Source of the DNA: Alistipes sp.
Lineage (GTDB): Bacteria > Bacteroidota > Bacteroidia > Bacteroidales > Rikenellaceae
Direction: 5' to 3'
DNA: 6,842 nucleotides
NCBI GenBank assembly: GCA_017391435.1
Contig: JAFOYS010000304.1
Span: forward strand, 1 to 6,842
Shown here: positions 1 through 5,552 of the stretch, piece by piece
How positions within the stretch are numbered: the stretch's first letter is position 1
How the letters are laid out: each line of letters opens with the position of its first letter
The notes under the pieces: model-generated
Database searches by the model: none
What the model was told of the DNA's origin: nothing
The model's input: the letters and a program-made list of their open reading frames with translations, nothing else
Position numbers and translations under genes: made by a program

Positions 1-227
1 AGATTTTCTTCCTTCAATCTCTCATAAACATCTTTTCCCACAAGGAGTCCTGCCACATTTACCGAATGCCCGAAAAATTCGTTTTTACATTCGTAAACAT
101 TAAAGGTAAGACCCTCGAAATGATTCTCGGCAATCTTGGCCACTGTAGCGTGTCCAAGTCTACCCCACGCAGAGGCTGTTGATACCACCAACGCCACTGC
201 ACACAAAAGTGTTAAAATTCGCTTCAT
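1..227 (-). CDS. S1/P1-type nuclease N-terminus, chimeric and partial
   Basis: The 3' end of this gene runs off the window; 75 codons are visible. Residues 1-20 form a signal peptide (MKR, a hydrophobic stretch, then ASA) with predicted cleavage just before Trp21. The mature protein would begin WGRLGHATVAKIAENH, the hallmark S1/P1 nuclease start in which the N-terminal Trp and the His five residues later are zinc ligands. Family members are exported zinc-dependent nucleases that cut single-stranded DNA and RNA. From about residue 38 the resemblance stops. Residues 40-75 (NEFFGHSVNVAGLLVGKD and flanks) instead resemble the end of DUF512 radical-SAM proteins, whose signature is N-x-FFG-x-x-V-x-VAGLLTG-x-D. 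The later nuclease His/Asp ligands cannot be seen. The frame is open throughout, so this is an in-frame chimera, either a real fusion or an assembly join. The start ATG is well placed for the signal peptide. The S1/P1 call for the first half is firm; function of the whole is doubtful. Confidence 0.75.
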   Translation of the reverse strand, partial: MKRILTLLCAVALVVSTASAWGRLGHATVAKIAENHFEGLTFNVYECKNEFFGHSVNVAGLLVGKDVYERLKEEN

Positions 228-240
228 AGTCTATAGTTTT

Positions 241-300
241 TTACTGTTTGACTTCTAATACCCAAGCTCGCGAATAGCTTATAAAGAGGTCGTATTTCAT
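241..300 (-). pseudogene. TIR-domain gene remnant (first ~11 codons)
   Basis: This is a 19-codon ORF, ATG at 298-300 and TAA at 241-243. Its first eleven residues, MKYDLFISYSR, match the start of bacterial TIR domains (typically [KR]YD[VIL]FISYS.., the first beta strand and following loop). The next residues, AWVLEVKQ, do not continue the domain and then the frame stops. A consensus -7 element lies 20 nt before the ATG, as for an intact gene start. The simplest reading is a decapitated TIR gene: a promoter and first codons left after a deletion joined them to the leader of the nuclease-like gene, whose ATG is 13 nt downstream. TIR domains in bacteria are usually NAD-cleaving effectors or signalling modules, but nothing of the catalytic part remains here. 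A chance match of a short ORF cannot be excluded. Confidence 0.5.
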
Positions 301-319
301 AGTTTGGATAATATATATG

Positions 320-327
320 CAAAGGTA
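320..327 (-). promoter_or_regulatory. Bacteroidota -7 promoter element (TACCTTTG)
   Basis: Reading on the minus strand gives TACCTTTG, an exact match to the TAnnTTTG primary sigma-factor element of Bacteroidota. It lies just past the patatin stop codon and 20 nt before the TIR-remnant ATG, about 93 nt before the nuclease ATG. I see no good TTTG at the -33 position (gap 19-21), so it is a half-supported promoter. It would drive whatever starts at 300 and/or 227. Confidence 0.55.
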
Positions 328-348
328 ATAAAAATTTTGCGTCTATAT

Positions 349-1359
349 CTATTCTGCTTCTATATTTTGCTTTAGTTCAAGTGCATCAAGTTCGCGCGCC
401 ATAAGTTCACGGCCAATCTGAGAAATCTCTGTAACCTTTGCATAGTGGGCAATATCGCCGTAGGCATCAAAGGACATACGAACCACAACATCTGGCGGGT
501 ATTGAGCAATTTTGGTCTGGGTTTGGTGGTGGTTCATAATGCTAAAGGAGCGGTCGATAATGCTCATATATGTATCTCCAAAGTCGTTCTCCGAGCGTGA
601 CTCTGCCGCTATGCGGAAGTCTCGGATACGACCCACAAGCTCCATAGCCCTACTACCAGCACTACGCAGACGCGAGAGTAGGCTGTCGGTTTGATTTGTC
701 CTAAAATCGTTCATTATATCGTCGGCCTGCTCACGCGAGAGTTGATAAAACGCATCCTGAGCAGCAATCTCTACCTGCTCACGCACCATATCGGCACGAA
801 TCTCTGCCACATCCATAAAGTTTGTATCAAAAGCCACAAGCATATCCCCCTCTTTACGCACCGCGTGCTCTAAAGGCAGACAGTTGACCATACAACCATC
901 AATAAGCAGACTCATACCGCGCTGAACGGGGCGAAAGAGCGACGGAATAGAGATAGATGCACGGATAGCATCAAAGAGTTTACCACTGCTAAAGAGCACC
1001 TCCTCGCCCGTGCAGAGATCTGTAGCCACAGCGCGGTATGGTATTGGCAGAGTCTCTATATCCACATCGGGAACAATCTCCTTTATAGCCTCCATAATCT
1101 TATCACCCTTGACAAAGTGATTTTTGCTTAAAGAGAAGTCCATAAGCGAAAAGACCGACCAACCATCAAGCTCTGTAAGCCAATGTTTAAACTCTGCAAG
1201 CCTTCCTGCAGCATAGACACCACCCACAAGCGAGCCCATAGACGAGCCAGCTACCGAGTGAATACCATATCCGCGATCAAGCAGCTCCTCAATAGCTCCG
1301 ATATAAGCAAGACCTCTCGGACCACCACTTGACAGCACAAGTGCAACATCCTTTTTCAT
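349..1359 (-). CDS. Patatin-like phospholipase
   Basis: A 336-residue predicted lipid acyl hydrolase. The family cleaves acyl chains from phospholipids with a Ser-Asp dyad. Visible motifs in order: the glycine-rich oxyanion loop SSGGPRGLAYIGA (10-22), the nucleophile elbow G-S-S-M-G with Ser40, the core strand ATDLCTGEEVLF (112-123), RASISIPSLFRPV (133-145), and the catalytic Asp in I-D-G-C (Asp154). The usual D-G-G/A is DGC here, and the following NPLP is NCLP; the catalytic residues are kept. Residues 200-336 are mostly charged and helical with a PDVVVR segment, the common C-terminal part of bacterial patatins of the RssA type. There is no signal peptide, so it is probably cytoplasmic or membrane-peripheral. 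It has its own promoter and diverges from tspO. The family call is firm; the substrate is unknown. Confidence 0.93.
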   Translation of the reverse strand: MKKDVALVLSSGGPRGLAYIGAIEELLDRGYGIHSVAGSSMGSLVGGVYAAGRLAEFKHWLTELDGWSVFSLMDFSLSKNHFVKGDKIMEAIKEIVPDVDIETLPIPYRAVATDLCTGEEVLFSSGKLFDAIRASISIPSLFRPVQRGMSLLIDGCMVNCLPLEHAVRKEGDMLVAFDTNFMDVAEIRADMVREQVEIAAQDAFYQLSREQADDIMNDFRTNQTDSLLSRLRSAGSRAMELVGRIRDFRIAAESRSENDFGDTYMSIIDRSFSIMNHHQTQTKIAQYPPDVVVRMSFDAYGDIAHYAKVTEISQIGRELMARELDALELKQNIEAE

Positions 1360-1392
1360 CTTAACAGCTATTTTACAAACTTATATAATATA

Positions 1393-1423
1393 CAAAATTA
1401 GCCATTTTCCACTAAAGTACAAA
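1393..1423 (-). promoter_or_regulatory. Patatin gene promoter (-33 TTTG / -7 TAATTTTG)
   Basis: On the minus strand a TTTG box (1420-1423) is followed after 19 bases by TAATTTTG (1393-1400). This fits the Bacteroidota consensus TTTG-N19-21-TAnnTTTG exactly. Transcription would start near 1386, giving a leader of roughly 27 nt before the patatin ATG at 1359, with no Shine-Dalgarno sequence, as is common in this phylum. It is the best-formed promoter in the window. Confidence 0.75.
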
Positions 1424-1445
1424 TGGCAAGGCACTCTTTTTGTAC
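1417..1445. repeat. Inverted repeat GTACAAA-N15-TTTGTAC between divergent genes
   Basis: Perfect 7-base arms at 1417-1423 and 1439-1445 flank 15 bases in the 106-base gap between the patatin and tspO starts. The left arm contains the patatin -33 TTTG. The right arm contains the only TTTG upstream of tspO. It may be an operator for a dimeric regulator, or simply two promoter elements facing opposite ways. Short arms in A/T-rich DNA can arise by chance. Confidence 0.35.
1435..1442 (+). promoter_or_regulatory. Possible tspO -7 element (TCTTTTTG)
   Basis: TCTTTTTG differs from TAnnTTTG at one base and ends 23 nt before the tspO ATG, a spacing like that of the other genes here. No TTTG lies at the proper -33 distance. 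This is the only candidate on the plus strand in the gap, so it is offered weakly. A GGAG at 1451-1454, 11 bases before the ATG, could assist ribosome binding. Confidence 0.3.
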
Positions 1446-1465
1446 AACAGGGAGAAAAAAAGATT

Positions 1466-1930
1466 ATGAGAAAGTTTTTTGCATATGCCATCCCAATAGT
1501 GTTATCTATAGCCATTGGAGCATTTGGTGCCTACATACAGTCGCCAGCTATCACAGAGTGGTATCCGACACTAGTAAAGTCGCCACTCTCACCACCCGCC
1601 GTACTTTTTCCAATAGTTTGGACAATACTCTACATACTGATGGGCATAAGTCTTGGCGCGATGGTAGCAAAGGGTGATATGTCACTTGTAAGGCTATGGC
1701 TTGTACAGCTACTTGTAAACTTTCTCTGGAGTGTAGCCTTCTTTGCGCTACACTCGCCACTGTTGGGGCTTATTGTAATACTGCTGCTTGATGTGCTTGT
1801 TTTTACATACACCATCTACGCCTTTGCCTCTAACACAACAAGCGCGTGGCTCTTTGTGCCGTATCTGCTATGGATACTCTTTGCCACATACCTTACAGGA
1901 TATATCTACCTCAACAACCCAAGCCACTAA
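1466..1930 (+). CDS. tspO: TspO/MBR family membrane protein
   Basis: A 154-residue integral membrane protein with five predicted helices, the normal size for bacterial TspO (the tryptophan-rich sensory protein, homologue of the mitochondrial translocator protein). Family signatures: WYPTLVKSPLSPP then FPIVWTILYILMG (32-60) for loop 1 and helix 2, Q81-x3-N85-x2-W88-S89-x2-FF (helix 3), and P132-Y133-x2-W136 followed by FATYLTGYIYLNN (139-151) in helix 5. Two positions differ from the common pattern: Ser39 where K-P is usual, and Thr144 where ATYLN is usual. TspO binds porphyrins and related ligands and is linked to tetrapyrrole handling and stress responses; the role in a gut anaerobe is inference. 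The start puts a short MRK before helix 1. The gene is monocistronic: it diverges from patatin and converges on the large lipoprotein gene. Confidence 0.93.
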   Translation: MRKFFAYAIPIVLSIAIGAFGAYIQSPAITEWYPTLVKSPLSPPAVLFPIVWTILYILMGISLGAMVAKGDMSLVRLWLVQLLVNFLWSVAFFALHSPLLGLIVILLLDVLVFTYTIYAFASNTTSAWLFVPYLLWILFATYLTGYIYLNNPSH

Positions 1931-1933
1931 CAC

Positions 1934-1972
1934 AATTCAGGCACCCAAGCGTAACTCTTGAGTGCCTGAATT
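1934..1972. terminator. Bidirectional hairpin between convergent genes
   Basis: AATTCAGGCAC (1934-1944) pairs perfectly with GTGCCTGAATT (1962-1972). After one mismatch, CAAG (1946-1949) pairs with CTTG (1957-1960), closing a 7-base loop. It starts 4 bases after the tspO stop and ends 16 bases before the stop of the convergent lipoprotein gene. The long symmetric stem suits termination of both transcripts. There is no clean U-run on either side, so intrinsic termination is likely but not classical. Confidence 0.65.
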
Positions 1973-1988
1973 ATAATAAGAGACAATA

Positions 1989-4900
1989 TTACTCCTTCAC
2001 GCAACGAACAGAGTATCCGCTACCGCGATAGTTACCCTGCACAGGGTTGATTACCGAGCCAGATAGCACCAGCTCAAGCACATCGCCATACTTTACAGAC
2101 TCATAGTTACCCGTTGCACGATAGTAGCCCTTTACGCCCACATTTGTAATCTCACCAGCACCACTTGTACAGCCCGCAATTGGGTATACAACAACAGTAG
2201 AGCCATCTGTATATGTGCAGCAGTAAGTTGTACTATCAAAAATAAAGTTGCTACTTGTAAAGAACGATGTCTCAGCACCTTGACCTACATTCCAGTCATA
2301 ACTTCCTGGCACCTTATAGCCCAGTGGACACGGATCATACATAGTCTTGCCGCCAGAGTTCCACAGTGCGTGGTTCTGTGTAGCAGTATCTGTTGTAAAC
2401 CAGTCACGAGGGTCTTTATTCCTTGCAATAAGTTGCTGCGGATTTGCAATAGCATAGGCCTCTGGCTGAGCAGGAATTGTAGCTGTAACAGCTGGCCAAG
2501 TGCCTGTTGTAGCCACATATGTATTGGCATTTATAGCCGCAGCACCACGGAATGGATCCTTACGGCCAAACTGGTAGTAGAAGCCAATATTCAGCGGATT
2601 ACCAGCCTCAGCGGCAAGGGCACCAAGATTACGGTCAAGCCATACAAGGTTGTTATAGTTCTGCTCCTTAATATCGTCACAGAGCCAGATGTGCCAACTC
2701 CAGAGGATATTACCCTGACAAGCCGCATCGTCATAGAGTGCAATCACTGCATTGCCCTCCTTAAAGCCATTTGCACCCGCAGTAAAGGTAATCTTACCAT
2801 CTGCATATGCTACATTTGAGATCAGTTCATCATTTGAAGCTGGCGCTGTAGTTGTATTATAGCTACTCCAGAGCACCTTTGCACCCTTACCGTTAAGAGT
2901 TGCCGAAGTGATAGCCGAGCCTGCAGGGATATTTCCGTTACCCATAACATCTGCGCGGATAGAGTACTGTCCAGCCTTGTCAACAATATAGCAATTTGCT
3001 GCCTGCTCTGTTTGAGGCTTCTCAACCTCAAAATCGTAGTTCTCCTCAACACCCTCAAAGACAACTCGCTCGGCAATATCGCGGATAGTCTTGGCAAGAT
3101 CTGCCTCAACACCACAGTTTGACACAGCAGAGCTAAAGCGGGTCTTGTAGATATAGAGATAGTTGATACAAGCCTTCATATATGCACCAGCACGGCTCTG
3201 GTGGCGATTATCAGAGAAGAGTAGATTTATCTTCTGCTCACGAGCCACACGGAAACCAAGTCCAATAGGGCTGACAATAATACCCTTATGGTCTACATCG
3301 CGCTGTAGCATCTCCAGACCTGTCTTAATCAGGTAGTCGAGCTTATCATAACTACCATAACCGCGATAGTTCTCGTAAGATACTGCCCAGGTGCGCTCAT
3401 AGACAATCTGGCACGATGGAGAAGCTGCAAGTGTAAGGCTATTAATCTTATTACAAGCATCCAGGACCGCCTTTGAGCCGGTGTCAGCATAGAGAGCCGG
3501 ATTTGGAGATGTATCCTGCAAGAATGCATAGTCATAACCACCCTGCTTGATTGCATCGAGTGACATATAGAGACGAATATGCTCCTCAAATGACTGACTA
3601 CCCTTAACACCAATCACAGCATCAACCTGATGACCCTCAGTGCGGGCAATCTCCTTGAACATAAAGGCTGTACCAAAGTAGTAGGTAAACGAGTTACCGA
3701 TAAAGAGCATACGCTTGCTATCAACAACAGGTACGGCATTAGGATAGTTAATCATATACATACCCATATATCCATTACCAGATGGCACGCGGATAGAGCC
3801 CTTACCCGCTGTAAGCACACGCAGACGCACCTTTACGCAACCGTCCGTAACAGGCTTTGACAGAGCAAAAGACTGTGTAAAGGTTACATTGTACGACTCA
3901 TCCATAACACGACAGATAAGTGAGTACTTTAGACCAGGAATATCCTCTGCTGTACGCAGTGAACTCTCAACGCTCTTCCACTGACCATCATCCCAATACT
4001 CAAAGATATAGTACTTTGGAGTTGTTGAGTCCTTTGGACCAAGTGTACACATAAAGTCAATCTGCTCGCCCGCAGCAACGCCCTTTGTCGGAATAGCATA
4101 GAGCAGATAGTCACCCACGCCAAGGTTTCCAACACTCGCACCACTGCTTACAGCGTAACTAAGTGTATTTCCACTTGGAGCAACTACGCATAGCGTAGCG
4201 TTGCTATTGCGCGGTGTTACCACTCCATTGCTTGCCCACTTTGAGGTATCGGCAGTGGCAGACTGAAGCTCAAGACGCGCTGGAAAGGCCTCTGTGATAG
4301 ATGTTAAATATGCAGGCTGGCTTACAGGAATATCAACACTCACGCCACTTGATACGCCTGTAACAGTTATTACGGCACTGCGCTCTGCTATTGAGAAGTT
4401 TGGCTCTGCCCAAATCTTTACAGCCTGCGCCTGACCCGCCTTAACACTCTTTGTACTCTCTACAATACCAAACCAAGGCTCTGTAGTAGTAACTGTCAAA
4501 TCCTCACTTGTAGAGCCGATATAGACCGTAAGGCAATCCTTGCTCTGTGCTGCCAGATCAACGCTCTTAGGCGCTGTAAGACCCTTGATCTCTGTCTGAA
4601 CAGCAATAACCTCAGTCGCTGCAATGCTATAAAGAGCACTGCGCTCTAATATGCACTTCTTGTCGCTGTTAATAACAAATGTCTTGCCCGTAATATCAAC
4701 CGCTGTAAGTGTAAATCCAGACTCAAGAGTAGCTGGTAGAGTTGCAATATAGAACTTTGTAGGCTCATCCTTTGATCCGGACAGAGCCACGCCGTTACCC
4801 AAAGTAAGGGTAATACCGTCTACCGCATTACTACCTGGTGTAACAACAGGTGCCGAGCCATTTGTCGCAGTGAGTTTAAAGACTCCGGCAATCTTCTCAC

Positions 4901-5444
4901 CACCATTTGCCTTAAGTTTGAGACTCTTGAGAGTTACATCCTTACCATAAAGCTCTACAAGCATATAGCTACATAGATTCTTGAAACTGAGGTGTCTATC
5001 GCTCTCAGATGTAGTTACAGCAACCATCATATTAGCACCCTTAGCAACAGAGTTCTCAACATAGCTCTGCTCTGATACGAGCGAGGTAGATATCTCACCC
5101 TGCTCTGTAATAGCCACAGCTCTGTTGTATGGGTAGACTGCATAACTCTTGCCCAGACTCGCACCAGAGACGCTCTGCGACCCCTCCTTTGCAAACTCGC
5201 CAGAGGTATCGCCCTGCTTGCCTATAAAGACATACTTACTGTTCTTAGTGGTCGAAAAGAGGCTTATCGCATCCGAAGCATTGTAGTGCAGAGCAAGATT
5301 CTCGTCCATATATACACGCGTAATCTCGTCATCAATAGAAGCGGTGTAATTTGCACCACTCGGCTCATCTACCGAAGTTGAATCATCATTATGAGTACAA
5401 CCTACCAGTAGCAGCGCTGCAACCCAAATCATTAACTTTCTCAT
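1989..5444 (-). CDS. Multidomain surface lipoprotein: fimbrillin-like, BACON-like, SGNH esterase, FISUMP-like
   Basis: A protein of 1151 residues. Residues 1-16 are a lipoprotein signal (LLLVGC, lipidated Cys16) followed by acidic residues (NDD), which suggests outer-membrane surface export. Residues ~30-280 resemble the fimbrillin/Mfa-like domain (W/Y-x-x-x-D-x-I-S-x-F, GDTSGEF, YAVYPYN). Residues ~287-378 resemble a BACON domain (EPWFGI; ...NFSIAERSAVITVTG...). Residues ~385-570 are a beta-rich region I cannot assign. Residues ~575-800 are an SGNH/GDSL hydrolase close to DUF4886: FIGNSFTYY with Ser585, Gly615 block, FLQD (641-644), and D745-N-R-H748 followed by QSRAGAY, so the Ser-Asp-His residues are present. 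Residues ~815-905 start ANCYIV and form another beta module. Residues ~910-1151 resemble FISUMP (WSWHIW, WLDRNLGAL, YQFGRKDPF, YDPCPLGYKVP, YSVRCVKE). It probably binds glycan and removes ester groups at the cell surface; the substrate is unknown. It is a monocistronic unit. Confidence 0.88.
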   Translation of the reverse strand: MRKLMIWVAALLLVGCTHNDDSTSVDEPSGANYTASIDDEITRVYMDENLALHYNASDAISLFSTTKNSKYVFIGKQGDTSGEFAKEGSQSVSGASLGKSYAVYPYNRAVAITEQGEISTSLVSEQSYVENSVAKGANMMVAVTTSESDRHLSFKNLCSYMLVELYGKDVTLKSLKLKANGGEKIAGVFKLTATNGSAPVVTPGSNAVDGITLTLGNGVALSGSKDEPTKFYIATLPATLESGFTLTAVDITGKTFVINSDKKCILERSALYSIAATEVIAVQTEIKGLTAPKSVDLAAQSKDCLTVYIGSTSEDLTVTTTEPWFGIVESTKSVKAGQAQAVKIWAEPNFSIAERSAVITVTGVSSGVSVDIPVSQPAYLTSITEAFPARLELQSATADTSKWASNGVVTPRNSNATLCVVAPSGNTLSYAVSSGASVGNLGVGDYLLYAIPTKGVAAGEQIDFMCTLGPKDSTTPKYYIFEYWDDGQWKSVESSLRTAEDIPGLKYSLICRVMDESYNVTFTQSFALSKPVTDGCVKVRLRVLTAGKGSIRVPSGNGYMGMYMINYPNAVPVVDSKRMLFIGNSFTYYFGTAFMFKEIARTEGHQVDAVIGVKGSQSFEEHIRLYMSLDAIKQGGYDYAFLQDTSPNPALYADTGSKAVLDACNKINSLTLAASPSCQIVYERTWAVSYENYRGYGSYDKLDYLIKTGLEMLQRDVDHKGIIVSPIGLGFRVAREQKINLLFSDNRHQSRAGAYMKACINYLYIYKTRFSSAVSNCGVEADLAKTIRDIAERVVFEGVEENYDFEVEKPQTEQAANCYIVDKAGQYSIRADVMGNGNIPAGSAITSATLNGKGAKVLWSSYNTTTAPASNDELISNVAYADGKITFTAGANGFKEGNAVIALYDDAACQGNILWSWHIWLCDDIKEQNYNNLVWLDRNLGALAAEAGNPLNIGFYYQFGRKDPFRGAAAINANTYVATTGTWPAVTATIPAQPEAYAIANPQQLIARNKDPRDWFTTDTATQNHALWNSGGKTMYDPCPLGYKVPGSYDWNVGQGAETSFFTSSNFIFDSTTYCCTYTDGSTVVVYPIAGCTSGAGEITNVGVKGYYRATGNYESVKYGDVLELVLSGSVINPVQGNYRGSGYSVRCVKE

Positions 5445-5477
5445 ATCTCAATTTTTAAAATTATAGCATACTTGCTA

Positions 5478-5485
5478 CAAATATA
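5478..5485 (-). promoter_or_regulatory. Lipoprotein gene -7 element (TATATTTG)
   Basis: On the minus strand this reads TATATTTG, an exact TAnnTTTG match, 33 nt before the lipoprotein ATG, the same spacing as at the patatin gene. The -33 region is only a T-run belonging to the neighbouring terminator, with no TTTG at 19-21 bases. The leader is A/T-rich and lacks a Shine-Dalgarno sequence. Confidence 0.6.
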
Positions 5486-5497
5486 ATAAAATACAAC

Positions 5498-5529
5498 AAA
5501 AAAAATCCCATAAACTGGGACTTTTTTTT
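5498..5529 (-). terminator. Intrinsic terminator of the PEGA-FGE gene
   Basis: Read on the minus strand: an A-run, TCCCA, a 5-base loop GTTTA, TGGGA, then eight T. The C/G-rich stem is 5 bp (5506-5510 with 5516-5520), and A/T pairing extends it after one mismatch. It lies 23 bases past the stop codon of the upstream gene and before the promoter of the lipoprotein gene, so the two are separate transcripts. The A-run could make it work on the plus strand too. Confidence 0.8.
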
Positions 5530-5552
5530 ACTAAATAACCACATTTTGACAA

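Noticed and set aside
257..273. Short hairpin AAGCT-N7-AGCTT in the leader before the nuclease-like gene
   Set aside because: It has only a 5-bp A/T-containing stem with no U-run or conserved partner, and it falls inside the TIR-like codons, so no regulatory role is supported.
512..873. Plus-strand ORFs of about 60 codons opposite the patatin gene
   Set aside because: They lie wholly inside a well-supported gene on the other strand, have no recognisable domain and no promoter, so they are antisense shadows.
1423..1677. 84-codon plus-strand ORF overlapping the tspO start
   Set aside because: It is out of frame with tspO, its residues show no family pattern, and the overlapping frame is a clear TspO.
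2280..2819. 179-codon plus-strand ORF opposite the large lipoprotein gene
   Set aside because: It is antisense to the conserved FISUMP-like region. Its composition is rich in Ser, Cys and Ile, as expected of a complementary frame, and no domain is seen.
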